A stretch of DNA of 64,000 nucleotides. Source: Flavobacterium ginsenosidimutans. GTDB taxonomy: Bacteria; Bacteroidota; Bacteroidia; Flavobacteriales; Flavobacteriaceae. Position numbers and translations under genes: made by a program. Position 1 is the first letter of the stretch, and each line of letters starts with the position of its first letter. Below are positions 9,171 through 17,093 of the stretch, in pieces. The stretch is from positions 62,001 through 126,000 of the forward strand of contig NZ_QJRJ01000080.1 of the NCBI RefSeq assembly GCF_003254625.1. Direction: 5' to 3'. The notes beneath the pieces are model-generated. The model was not told the origin of the DNA and did no database searches. It saw nothing but the letters and a program-made list of their open reading frames with translations.

Positions 9171-10319
9171 TTACGGATAAACAATAATCGTTTTTCCTTC
9201 AACCTTAAATTTTATATTACTTAGCTCAAGTACTTTTAATACTTCAGACAAATTTTTATTTCTAAATGTTCCTCCGTTAAATCTCACGTCTGAAACATCA
9301 CCGCGGTATTCGACTTTAATTCCGTACCAGCGTTCTAATTGTTTCATTACCGATTTCAAGTCGGCATTATCAAATTTAAATCGGCCATTTGTCCAAGCAA
9401 TTGCTGCTTCGGTATCGACTTCTTTAACTGTAATTTTAGTCGAATTCTCTGTTATATTAGATTGCTGACCTGGTTTTAAAATTGCTGTTTGATTTCTGAA
9501 AGCAACCGCAACACTTCCTTCCAATAAAGTTGTTTTTATAATAGCTTCATTATTATAAGCATGAACATTAAAATGTGTTCCTAAAACTTGTATCTTCTGA
9601 TTATCTGATTTTACGATGAAAGGCTTGCTTTTATCTTTGGCAACTTCAAAATAAGCTTCTCCTTCTAATTCTACGGTTCTTTCATCTCCATTAAATTGTG
9701 TAGGATATTTGATAGAAGAAACTGCATTTAAGAATACTTTAGTTCCATCTGCCAAAACAATATTATATTGTCCGCCTGTTGGCGTAGAAAGTGTGTTAAA
9801 TGAATTTGCATTTTCTTTCGAAGAATCAGCGTTTGGATTTATCACATAAGTAATTACTCCATTAGCATCCATTTTTATTGTAACCTCATCTTCTTCGCCT
9901 TCTTTTGCAATAATATCTTTAGCAGATACATCAGACAAAACAATTTGTTTTCCATTAGAAAGCGTTAAGATTCCTTTATTTCCTCCAGGTGCAATGTCTT
10001 TAGGTTTTTCAACAACTTGAATTTTTTCTTCTTCTTTTACTTCCGATTTTGTAAAATAGAATATTCCGCTACCTAATAATAAAGCAACAGATGCTGCAAC
10101 AGCAACGCGCGGCCAAAGACTAACTACTTTTGCTTTTTGTGCCAATGGCAACTTCGATTTCAAATGTTCGTAACTATCTTCCAGTTCATATTCGCTAAGC
10201 TGTCTGTTACTATTTGAAGCTTTATGTAAATACCATGCCTCAAGTTTGTCCTTATCTTCATTAGATAAAGTTCCTTCTTGGTATTTTTGCAGCAATGCTA
10301 AGATTTCTGATTCATTCAT
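9171..10319 (-). CDS. FecR-family anti-sigma factor
   Basis: 382 aa. The N-terminal 65 residues form the cytoplasmic anti-sigma part. A single membrane helix lies at about 68-88 (RVAVAASVALLLGSGIFYF). A periplasmic FecR domain follows with typical FLNAVSSIKYPTQF and ELEGEAYFEVAKDKSKPFIV blocks, then a C-terminal DUF4974/STN-like domain ending FKVEGKTIIVYP. It holds the sigma factor inactive until the STN domain of SusC signals substrate binding. It lies downstream of the sigma gene and upstream of susC on the same strand. Confidence 0.92.
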   Translation of the reverse strand: MNESEILALLQKYQEGTLSNEDKDKLEAWYLHKASNSNRQLSEYELEDSYEHLKSKLPLAQKAKVVSLWPRVAVAASVALLLGSGIFYFTKSEVKEEEKIQVVEKPKDIAPGGNKGILTLSNGKQIVLSDVSAKDIIAKEGEEDEVTIKMDANGVITYVINPNADSSKENANSFNTLSTPTGGQYNIVLADGTKVFLNAVSSIKYPTQFNGDERTVELEGEAYFEVAKDKSKPFIVKSDNQKIQVLGTHFNVHAYNNEAIIKTTLLEGSVAVAFRNQTAILKPGQQSNITENSTKITVKEVDTEAAIAWTNGRFKFDNADLKSVMKQLERWYGIKVEYRGDVSDVRFNGGTFRNKNLSEVLKVLELSNIKFKVEGKTIIVYP

Positions 10320-10371
10320 AATTACAACACGAAATTTTGTCCCGTTTTTAAGTAAGACAGTTAGAAATGGG

Positions 10372-10394
10372 TTTTGTCATAGGCAATGACAAAA
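10372..10394. promoter_or_regulatory. Inverted repeat upstream of fecR
   Basis: TTTTGTCAT and ATGACAAAA form a 9-bp perfect dyad with a 5-nt spacer (AGGCA), 53-75 nt before the fecR start. No U-run follows on the minus strand, so it is more likely an operator or leader hairpin than a terminator. The sigma-fecR spacer is 199 nt, long enough for a separate promoter. Confidence 0.4.
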
Positions 10395-10518
10395 AAAAAT
10401 TAAAAAAATATTATTTTATAGTTAACAGATTAAGAGCTTCAAAGCCTTTCTTTCTATTAATGAGCACATTACAAACAGAATGCATCAAAAAAAAATTATC
10501 GAAAAATTTGCAATAATT

Positions 10519-11088
10519 TTACCAGATAAAAACATTAAGCGCGGTTTTTAGTTTCTCACGCAGAATTTTTACTGAATTGTAAACTTGCTGTTTTGCAGTT
10601 TTATCTGTTATATTCAATTGATTTGAAATTTCGTCATACGAAAGCTCTTCTACTTTTCTTAGCAGAAATACTTCTCGCATTTTTTCAGGGAGTAAAGCAA
10701 TTTCTTTTGCAATAATGGCTTCTAATTCTTTTTCTCTAAGTTTAGAATCTGCGAAGACATATTCGTTTTCAATAAAATTTGAAATAGAATCGGCATAACG
10801 CGAAACCACTTTTTCGTGAGCGATATGATTAAGAATTCTATTTTTTACAGCTTTGTATAAATAAGAAGAAAGAGATCCAGTAACCGCCAATTCGTAACGT
10901 TTGTTCCAAAGTGATAAAAATACTTCTTGAACAACATCATTTGCTTCATCATGTCTTCCAAGCAATTTATAAGCATGATTAACGAGAATTCGGGAATACC
11001 TTTCGAAGATTTCTGTATAGGCCAATTGATCATCTTCTTTAAGAAGATTTAATAGAATATGATCAGCATATTTGCTATAAACAGACAT
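10519..11088 (-). CDS. ECF-type RNA polymerase sigma factor (FecI-like)
   Basis: 189 aa. Region 2 is visible as EIFERYSRILVNHAYKLLGR followed by DEANDVVQEVFLSLW (about residues 25-65). Region 4 is visible as LLPEKMREVFLLRKVEELSY then DEISNQLNITDKTAKQQV (about 130-175), with the recognition helix near the end. No extra domains. In this family the sigma factor is released by its FecR partner and directs transcription of the SusC/SusD operon. It is encoded immediately upstream of fecR. It matches the Bacteroidetes sigma-70 'family 1' layout. Confidence 0.93.
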   Translation of the reverse strand: MSVYSKYADHILLNLLKEDDQLAYTEIFERYSRILVNHAYKLLGRHDEANDVVQEVFLSLWNKRYELAVTGSLSSYLYKAVKNRILNHIAHEKVVSRYADSISNFIENEYVFADSKLREKELEAIIAKEIALLPEKMREVFLLRKVEELSYDEISNQLNITDKTAKQQVYNSVKILREKLKTALNVFIW

Positions 11089-11283
11089 TAATTATTAAAA
11101 AGTGAGGATCAAAAACGCAATATTAAACATTTTTTATGTTAAAAGCCAAAACATTATTAAGTTTTAAAAAGCGCAAAGGATTTCGTTAACTTTTTTGCAT
11201 AAATTTCAATATGATTAATCTTAATAATATTGAATTGAAGGATTATAGTTTCAAAAAAACCGATTTCATTTTCATCAAAACAC

Positions 11284-11316
11284 AAAAAAAGCCTGTAAAT
11301 TATTTTACAAGCTTTT
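11284..11316 (-). terminator. Terminator downstream of the MFS gene
   Basis: AAAAAAAGCCTGTAAA (11284-11299) and TTTACAAGCTTTT (11304-11316) form a stem with one bulge and a 4-nt loop. Read on the minus strand it ends in a T-run and follows the stop codon at 11325. Confidence 0.7.
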
Positions 11317-11324
11317 CCTTTATT

Positions 11325-12515
11325 TTACTCTAATTCTTTCTTAAGATTTTTTTTGAGACGTCTAGTCCAATAGGTCAGATATACAACACCTAAAATTATA
11401 ATCAGTATATCAAATTTCAAGATTTGCGGTATGCGCATTATGAGATCGTTATAATAACTTCCTCCAATAAGAGCCCCGCTACCAATTCCAAGTTCCATCG
11501 AAATATACATTGTTGCAACCGCTTTTCCTCGGTGATCTGGATTACTCAAATCAATAGTCCAGGCACTAATCGCTGGCGATAAAATTCCAGTTCCAATTCC
11601 GTAAAACCCTGCTCCTACCAAAAGCATTTGAATATTTCTGCCTTCGCTAATGACAAAAAGCGCAAAAGCTGTAATAATTAAACCTGCAAATATTACGCTT
11701 GTACGTCCGTGTCTATCTGAAACCTTTCCTGCAAAAAAACGAACTAAAACCGACGTCACCGTAAAAGCGGTAAAAAACAGTCCTTTGTTTTGTGCGCCAA
11801 GATGTTCGCTCCAATCTGGAATTAAAGTTAATATTAATCCGAAAGCGGTATAAGATAGAAAAGTTATAATTCCGGCTGGAAATACATTTCTATCCACGAT
11901 ATCTTTTCTGCCAATAATGAACATTGATTTATTTAATTTCTCTTTTACTTTCAAGGTTTCTTTCATATTCATTACAATAATAATAGATAAAAAAGCCAGA
12001 AACGACGAACTGTAAAACATAACATTCATTCCGTAAGCATTTACAATCATACTTCCTACTGCTGGACCAAGTGCCCCTCCAATGCTGAAACATAATCCAT
12101 GCATTCCGAGTGCTTCTCCCCATCTTTTCTGCGGAATAATATCTGCTACATAAGCCGATGTTGATGTTGGTTTAAACCCAGTTGAAAAGCCATGAACCAA
12201 ACGCAGAAATAAAAATCCTGAAACTGAACTTAAAATTGGATAAAGAAATCCGCATACCACACATACCGAAGATCCAATTGCCATAACAGGAACACGTCCC
12301 CATTTGTCTGTTAGCTTACCGCTAAAAGGACGAGAAATTGCTGCTGTTAATGTAAATAAGGAAATAATAAGTCCTTTGTATTCTGCACCTCCTAAACTGC
12401 TTAAATAATTAGGAAGTTCTGGTATCATCATATTAAAGCTTGATGAAAACAATAGGGAACTCAAGCAAAGTAAAATGAATTGTAAGGTATAAATTGATTT
12501 TTCGTTTTGTGACAT
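11325..12515 (-). CDS. MFS transporter (drug/metabolite efflux type)
   Basis: 396 aa from the ATG at 12515 (a TTG three codons earlier is less likely). Twelve hydrophobic segments can be traced. The MFS signature between helices 2 and 3 reads GKLTDKWGRVPVM, and its counterpart after helix 8 reads GKVSDRHGRTSVI. LVHGFSTGFKPTSTSAYVAD and GALGPAVGS (motif C-like, helix 5) suggest a proton antiporter of the DHA1/bcr-like class. It lies 37 nt downstream of the DUF763 gene on the same strand, probably in one operon. The substrate cannot be read from the sequence. Confidence 0.85.
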   Translation of the reverse strand: MSQNEKSIYTLQFILLCLSSLLFSSSFNMMIPELPNYLSSLGGAEYKGLIISLFTLTAAISRPFSGKLTDKWGRVPVMAIGSSVCVVCGFLYPILSSVSGFLFLRLVHGFSTGFKPTSTSAYVADIIPQKRWGEALGMHGLCFSIGGALGPAVGSMIVNAYGMNVMFYSSSFLAFLSIIIVMNMKETLKVKEKLNKSMFIIGRKDIVDRNVFPAGIITFLSYTAFGLILTLIPDWSEHLGAQNKGLFFTAFTVTSVLVRFFAGKVSDRHGRTSVIFAGLIITAFALFVISEGRNIQMLLVGAGFYGIGTGILSPAISAWTIDLSNPDHRGKAVATMYISMELGIGSGALIGGSYYNDLIMRIPQILKFDILIIILGVVYLTYWTRRLKKNLKKELE

Positions 12516-12552
12516 TATAGGCAAAAAAATAGAGAATTATAATTTGTATTTT

Positions 12553-13773
12553 TTAGAATAATTCCAATTGATTATTCGGATTGTTTGGTTTCTTTTTTGG
12601 AGGCTTTGCATCTCCAAAAACGGTCTTTCCTCCATATTTATAAGACTCTTCTCTTTCTCTTTGAATTAAAGCATCAAAATTAGAATTGGGTGTAAAGCTT
12701 TCTTCTGCTTTTCGCGAAATTTCAGATAATTTATGGATCGCATTTATTTTATCGCTGTTGCCAATTTTAGCACGATTGATTGCTCTTTGCAAAGTATCGA
12801 TTGTTTCGTCATAAATTTTAACAGGAACAGGAAACGGATGTCCGTCTTTTCCTCCGTGGGCAAATGAAAAACGTGCAGGGTCTTCAAATCTAGTTGGGGT
12901 TCCATAAATTATTTCGCTAACCAAAGCTAATGATTGCAAAGCTCTTGGTCCCATTCCTTTTAAAAGTAAAAGTTCTTCAAAATCTTCTGGCTTATTTTCA
13001 TGAGTTGTCCAAAGCATTGCTCCAAGCCTTTTCATGTTCACATCTTCCATTCTTACATCGTGATGCGCTGGCATAGAAAGATGCTGCATTTCTTTTATAA
13101 TTTTTGTTGGAGATTCTTTTACCAACTCTAAAATTCCTTCTCTAGATTTCGTTGCGGCATCGGCAGTAAGATTTAAAATATTCCCTTGATTTTCGCCATA
13201 AATAAAAGTATGCGGTTCATTTATAAAAGACTTCAAATCTTGCGAATGCCAGTGGTATCTTCTTGCAGTTTTAGAATTCGGGTTCATTCCCTGCTGAATT
13301 ACAGCCCATTGTCCTTTATTATCAACAATAAAATTATGCTGATACAACTGGAATCCGTCCTGAATGGCTGTATTATCGACTTTTGCTGTTAGTCGGCTGC
13401 AGCTGGCAAGATTAATTCCGTCAAGACCTGTTTTTTCTCCCACAAATAAAAGTTCTTGGGGCGTTAGCATAGAGTGTTTTCCTTTGCCTCCGCAAATGTA
13501 AATTCCGAGTTCTTTTGAATGCGGATTTACAGCTTTTTTTAATGCGCCAAGCACAGAAGTTGTAATTCCAGATGAATGCCAGTCCATTCCCATAACTGCA
13601 CCAAAACTCTGAAACCAAAAAGGATTACTTAATTTACTTATAACTTCAGCAGTAGAAAATTCCATTGCAATCGTTTCTACAATTGCAAAGCCAAGTTTAG
13701 ACATTCGTTCGGCAAGCCATAATGGAACATGTCCATAATGTAGAGGAAGATCTGCCGTGCCTGAACGTTTCAT
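12553..13773 (-). CDS. DUF763 domain protein
   Basis: 406 aa. The N-terminus MKRSGTADLPLHYGHVPLWL and internal blocks GIYICGGKGKHSMLTPQELL, LASCSRLTAKVDNTAIQDGF and RRYHWHSQ match the DUF763 family, known mainly from archaea and thermophiles and found scattered in bacteria. About residues 270-290 read LLLLKGMGPRALQSLALVSE, which looks like a helix-hairpin-helix DNA-binding element. The C-terminus is a charged tail (KPPKKKPNNPNNQLELF). No biochemical function is established to my knowledge; a nucleic-acid role is inference from the HhH-like segment. It precedes the MFS gene. Confidence 0.8.
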   Translation of the reverse strand: MKRSGTADLPLHYGHVPLWLAERMSKLGFAIVETIAMEFSTAEVISKLSNPFWFQSFGAVMGMDWHSSGITTSVLGALKKAVNPHSKELGIYICGGKGKHSMLTPQELLFVGEKTGLDGINLASCSRLTAKVDNTAIQDGFQLYQHNFIVDNKGQWAVIQQGMNPNSKTARRYHWHSQDLKSFINEPHTFIYGENQGNILNLTADAATKSREGILELVKESPTKIIKEMQHLSMPAHHDVRMEDVNMKRLGAMLWTTHENKPEDFEELLLLKGMGPRALQSLALVSEIIYGTPTRFEDPARFSFAHGGKDGHPFPVPVKIYDETIDTLQRAINRAKIGNSDKINAIHKLSEISRKAEESFTPNSNFDALIQREREESYKYGGKTVFGDAKPPKKKPNNPNNQLELF

Positions 13774-13793
13774 TTTCTAAGATTTGTATTTTG

Positions 13794-13801
13794 CAAAAAT
13801 A
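13794..13801 (-). promoter_or_regulatory. -7 box upstream of the DUF763 gene
   Basis: On the minus strand this reads TATTTTTG, matching TAnnTTTG, 21-28 nt before the ATG at 13773. A clear -33 TTTG at the right distance is not seen, so the call rests on the -7 match and position. Confidence 0.4.
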
Positions 13802-13851
13802 CGCAAAATACTATAAAGCATTTGTTTAAAAAGCAGTTCAGCTTATCAAAT

Positions 13852-13888
13852 AAAAAAAGCCTTAAACAACAAGTGCTTAAGGCTTTTT
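13852..13888 (-). terminator. Terminator downstream of the orphan gene at 13913
   Basis: AAAAAGCCTTAA (13854-13865) and TTAAGGCTTTTT (13877-13888) form a 12-bp stem with an 11-nt loop. Read on the minus strand it is followed by a T-run. It separates the orphan gene from the DUF763 promoter. Confidence 0.85.
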
Positions 13889-13912
13889 CGCAAAAATGAA
13901 CTACTTATACGA

Positions 13913-14365
13913 TTACATCATAAAAAACAAAGCTCTCTGAAGCACTTCGAGCTCTTTTTCATGCATTTTATTTTTACCGAATTTCTTTTTAGATAGTTTT
14001 GGAAGTAAAGATGCGGGTTTTCTTAAATACATTTTCAAATCTTCAAAAATTTCTGTTTTATTTTTTGAAGCATCAATTAATAGTAAGTCCTTGATTTCTT
14101 CTATCATAGATAAACCATTATACAGATGCTTACTGAATAAACAAACTATAAAATTTGAATGTAACCCTCCTAGTTCGAAAAAATCCAACAGCTCTGAATA
14201 TTCATATACTACAAATACAGAATGATCAAAGTTCGTTGCTTTATTTTCATTTTTCAACAAAAAGGAATCCTCAGAAAATTCAAATTCATCTTTAAATTTT
14301 CTTTTAAACATCTTTAGAAAAACTCCTTTATTATCGCGAACTAAAACTCTTTCTTTTTTAACCAT
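13913..14365 (-). CDS. Hypothetical protein, possibly a degenerate response-regulator receiver
   Basis: 150 aa from the ATG at 14365; the codon before it is GTG. I do not recognise a family with confidence. The order of predicted strands and helices (VLVRDNKG, SVFVVYEYSELLDFFE, FIVCLFSKHLYNGL, KDLLLIDASKNKTEIFEDLK) recalls the alternating beta/alpha pattern of receiver domains, but the phospho-acceptor aspartate and the acidic pair are not evident. The C-terminus is very basic (RKPASLLPKLSKKKFGKNK). It lies at the downstream edge of the polysaccharide cluster with its own terminator and a long, hairpin-rich upstream region. Confidence 0.6.
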   Translation of the reverse strand: MVKKERVLVRDNKGVFLKMFKRKFKDEFEFSEDSFLLKNENKATNFDHSVFVVYEYSELLDFFELGGLHSNFIVCLFSKHLYNGLSMIEEIKDLLLIDASKNKTEIFEDLKMYLRKPASLLPKLSKKKFGKNKMHEKELEVLQRALFFMM

Positions 14366-14805
14366 CACTTAAAAATTAGCATTTATTTTTCCTACAATCG
14401 ATTATAACACACATTGTCTGAGCTTCAGCATGATCTCATACCGAAACTCCATAGAAATAAATAATCCTTATGTTCCTTCGAATAAGGAACCAAAAGATAT
14501 ATTTATAACTGAACTTGAACTTTACTCCGCTTTGGAGTAAAATGACCAGATCAGTAAACAAACGCCTATATGTAAACGAACTTTTCAAAAAATTAAATTG
14601 ATGATTAATCACAAACCGACGTGATTGAAAATTTTGGAATTAAAGTTTAAAACGAATTAAATAATAAAAATCAATAATAAAGGATGATAGAAAAGATTGT
14701 CTGCAATAGTTTTAAGACTGCCAATTGCAATCAAAAAATGCAAATCAATAATTTAGGAGTATAAAAGAATGTTTTACTACAATCTATAATTTAAAATAAA
14801 TCCAA
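14366..14805. other. Gene-free region with two short hairpins
   Basis: No supported ORF. GTTCCTT (14472-14478) and AAGGAAC (14484-14490) form a 7-bp dyad with a 5-nt spacer. Its TTCCTT/AAGGAA core resembles the palindrome in the 24-nt repeat at 21227 and 40537. TTTACTCC (14521-14528) and GGAGTAAA (14534-14541) form a second hairpin with a 5-nt loop. Both lie 100-180 nt upstream of the orphan gene and could be operators or a small-RNA region. The rest is AT-rich and unremarkable. Confidence 0.4.
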
Positions 14806-14843
14806 AAGTATTGAGCTCGATAACTTAGTCGTGCCCAATACTT
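14800..14843 (-). terminator. Probable terminator of the polysaccharide operon
   Basis: AAGTATTG (14806-14813) and CAATACTT (14836-14843) form an 8-bp stem that continues inward with GC/GC and CGA/TCG after single mismatches, closing on an 8-nt loop. On the minus strand it is followed by TTTTGGATTTATTTT. It is the first terminator-like element downstream of the last cluster gene, whose stop is at 15020. Confidence 0.5.
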
Positions 14844-14876
14844 CCGAATTTAAATTATAATCGCGTAAACTTTTAA

Positions 14877-14960
14877 CTACTGTTTATTTTACTTGTTGTA
14901 GGTGTTTAAGTAAAAAATGAAAGTAACAAATAGGATTACTTTATTTCATGTAAACAGTAG
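14877..14960. other. Predicted three-way-junction structured element
   Basis: Outer stem CTACTGTTTA (14877-14886) with TAAACAGTAG (14951-14960) is 10 bp and perfect. Inside it are two side arms almost without linker bases. Arm one is TTTTACTT (14887-14894) with AAGTAAAA (14908-14915). Arm two is ATGAAAGTAA (14917-14926) with TTAC (14936-14939) and TTTCAT (14944-14949), with a 4-nt bulge. It lies 60 nt downstream of the 67-aa gene, in the 3' region of the polysaccharide operon. The pairing was found by eye; no family is recognised. Confidence 0.45.
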
Positions 14961-15019
14961 GCTTATTGGATTTAATCCACAAGCAATCAAGAAAAAAATC
15001 TAACTAAAAATAATAAATA

Positions 15020-15223
15020 CTAAACGCCAACATTAACATTTGGAGTTTCAGTAGAACTCAAAGTTTTTAGCTTTTTAATTTTATCATTCAATTTTAGAAC
15101 TCTGTCCAATTGTTTTTGTTGAATAGTATATTTAGTATAGTACTTATACCACTCTTTTCCGATAAAAAAGGTTGTCACAGAAACTCCTGTAAGCAAGCCT
15201 ATTAGGTAATTATTAATATCCAT
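15020..15223 (-). CDS. Small membrane protein at the end of the polysaccharide cluster
   Basis: 67 aa with one N-terminal membrane segment (YLIGLLTGVSVTTFFIG, about residues 6-22), then a basic, probably helical or coiled region (QQKQLDRVLKLNDKIKKLK) and a polar tail. No family recognised. It is 55 nt downstream of the initiating sugar transferase on the same strand. It could be an accessory of the Wzc/WcaJ membrane machinery, but only position suggests that. Confidence 0.55.
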   Translation of the reverse strand: MDINNYLIGLLTGVSVTTFFIGKEWYKYYTKYTIQQKQLDRVLKLNDKIKKLKTLSSTETPNVNVGV

Positions 15224-15228
15224 GATTA

Positions 15229-15281
15229 TTAGTTTATTAGTTTAATTTTAAGTTTAATATTTAGTTTATTTTATTAGTTTA
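15229..15281. repeat. Four copies of TTAGTTTA
   Basis: Exact copies of the octamer TTAGTTTA occur at 15229-15236, 15237-15244, 15261-15268 and 15274-15281, with a one-base-longer variant (TTAAGTTTA) between the second and third. The last copy contains the stop codon of the sugar transferase. Low-complexity spacer; no function assigned. Confidence 0.5.
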
Positions 15282-16679
15282 AAAAGCATTTTTATCTCCT
15301 TTTAGAGTTACAATAACAGTCAAAAAACAAATTTTAATGTCTTTGATTAAGCTCCAGCGCTGCACATATTCTATGTCTGTTGTAACGCGTCGTTTCATAT
15401 CAGATACTCTTTTGGTTTCTCCTCTAAGACCCGAAACTTGAGCCAAACCTGTGATTCCAGGTTTTACAAAATGTCGTACCATAAAATTATTAATGTGATC
15501 ATTGTAATCTGATGTGTGTTTAATCATGTGCGGACGTGGCCCAACAACACTCATATTTCCAATCAAAACATTAAAAAATTGCGGCATTTCATCTAAACTT
15601 GTTCTGCGAATAAATTTTCCGATTGGTGTAATTCTGCTGTCTCCTTTTTGAGCTTGCTTACTTTCATCGCCAGAATTCATATACATACTTCTAAATTTAT
15701 AACACCAGAAATGCTGATTCTTTTTACCTGTTCGCATTTGTCTGAACAGAACCGGTCCTTTACTTTGTTTTTTAATAATAATGGCTAATAATGGATACAG
15801 CCATGACAAGATGAAAACAATCACCAAAATGCTGAAAACAAGATCGAATATTCTTTTTGCCAATCGATTATAAGCATTTTGTAAAGGTTCGAAACGGGGC
15901 TTTATAACATGAAAATTATTTAAATGTGTCGAGTTGAAATGTTTTTTTGAAATGGAAGAGAAATCTGGAACAAATTTCAAACGCATACAATGTTTGTCTC
16001 CAAGCTCAAAAAAATCATTCAAATCTGAAATAAAATCAGGTTTCGAAACGATATATAATTCATTAATATCATCATTAGATGCTTTGTGGATTGCTGTGCA
16101 TAAGGCTTCTGTAAAATCTCTGTTGTTTGTGTACTCAACCGAAGAGTTTTCGTTAAGAATACCAACAAAATTGATAAAGAAAGAATTACTTTCTAAATGA
16201 GAAGCCAATTCAATACTGGTTTTATTAAATCCCCAGATTGCAACAGTATATTGCTTAAAAACCCACCCTTTTATTTTTCCAATTACCAGCGTAAACAAAA
16301 TTCTTGACAGCAAGAAATAAGACAATAGAAAACTCAATTGAATTAGATTTGCCTTTGTGCCAAAGAAATACAAAACATCATCTTGAAAAATGAAAATGTA
16401 ACTGTGCCATAAAACTCTTTGTGTAAAGAAAGCACGCCAGCTGTTTCGGAAAAATTCATCTAAACTAAAAAGAACGTCTACTCTATACAATTGAAAATAA
16501 GTAACTGAAAACAACCAACTTAAAATTGTAATCGGAATCATTTTATTAAGAAACAAAGCATTCCAGCCAACTTTTTCTTCAATCGCAAAATTCAAAAATA
16601 TCATTGTGCCAAGTACCATCGCAATCATGTCTGCAAAGGCACAACACATTATGAAAGTAAATTTATGTCTGTTTCGCAT
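15279..16679 (-). CDS. Polyprenyl-phosphate sugar-1-phosphate transferase (WcaJ-type, initiating enzyme)
   Basis: 466 aa. Four to five membrane helices in the N-terminal 120 residues, a central CoA-binding-like domain (VAIWGFNKTSIELASHL, about 150-170), then from about residue 275 the catalytic bacterial sugar transferase domain: helix KRIFDLVFSILVIVFILSW, GPVLFRQMRTGKKNQHFWCY, RRTSLDEMPQFFNVLIG, MSVVGPRP and GITGLAQVSGLRG. It transfers a hexose- or related sugar-1-phosphate to undecaprenyl phosphate to start the repeat unit. Its start overlaps the vanZ stop by 17 nt. The first sugar (glucose or galactose in relatives) cannot be told. Confidence 0.9.
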   Translation of the reverse strand: MRNRHKFTFIMCCAFADMIAMVLGTMIFLNFAIEEKVGWNALFLNKMIPITILSWLFSVTYFQLYRVDVLFSLDEFFRNSWRAFFTQRVLWHSYIFIFQDDVLYFFGTKANLIQLSFLLSYFLLSRILFTLVIGKIKGWVFKQYTVAIWGFNKTSIELASHLESNSFFINFVGILNENSSVEYTNNRDFTEALCTAIHKASNDDINELYIVSKPDFISDLNDFFELGDKHCMRLKFVPDFSSISKKHFNSTHLNNFHVIKPRFEPLQNAYNRLAKRIFDLVFSILVIVFILSWLYPLLAIIIKKQSKGPVLFRQMRTGKKNQHFWCYKFRSMYMNSGDESKQAQKGDSRITPIGKFIRRTSLDEMPQFFNVLIGNMSVVGPRPHMIKHTSDYNDHINNFMVRHFVKPGITGLAQVSGLRGETKRVSDMKRRVTTDIEYVQRWSLIKDIKICFLTVIVTLKGDKNAF

Positions 16680-17067
16680 TTTTTATCTTTTTCAATAAAT
16701 TATAACCTAATGCTCCAATTAAACTTCCTGCAATTCCATAAAAAACGTCCATAAAATCGGGGCTTCTCCTTTCTATTATAAATTGGCCTCCTTCTGCTAT
16801 ACATGCGATCACTCCAGCAATACCAATATTTTGTATAAAACTTAAATTTTTAAAATAATCCACATTGTTTTCTGTATATGCTTCTAACAAAAAACCTACA
16901 GCTAAAAAAGGAACAGCAGTACGCAAATTGTAATAATGATTGCTCCAATTTAAAAGCCATCTTGGCAAATAGTGCTCACTCGCAAAACCAGGATCAGGCA
17001 GCCACGAAAAATAAAAAACGGCACCAACAACGAAAAGCAATAAAACCAGAACTATTTTATGAATCAT
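16663..17067 (-). CDS. VanZ family membrane protein
   Basis: 134 aa with about four membrane helices: an N-terminal KIVLVLLLFVVGAVFYFSW, a PFLAVGFLLEAY region, IGIAGVIACIAEGGQFII and DVFYGIAGSLIGALGYNLL. The conserved EGGQFIIERRSPDFMDVFYG segment (acidic and basic residues between helices 3 and 4) is characteristic of VanZ-like proteins. Members often sit in polysaccharide clusters; the biochemical role is not established. It lies between wzc and the initiating transferase. Confidence 0.8.
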   Translation of the reverse strand: MIHKIVLVLLLFVVGAVFYFSWLPDPGFASEHYLPRWLLNWSNHYYNLRTAVPFLAVGFLLEAYTENNVDYFKNLSFIQNIGIAGVIACIAEGGQFIIERRSPDFMDVFYGIAGSLIGALGYNLLKKIKNAKQT

Positions 17068-17093
17068 TTTATACTATTTGATTTCAGTACATT

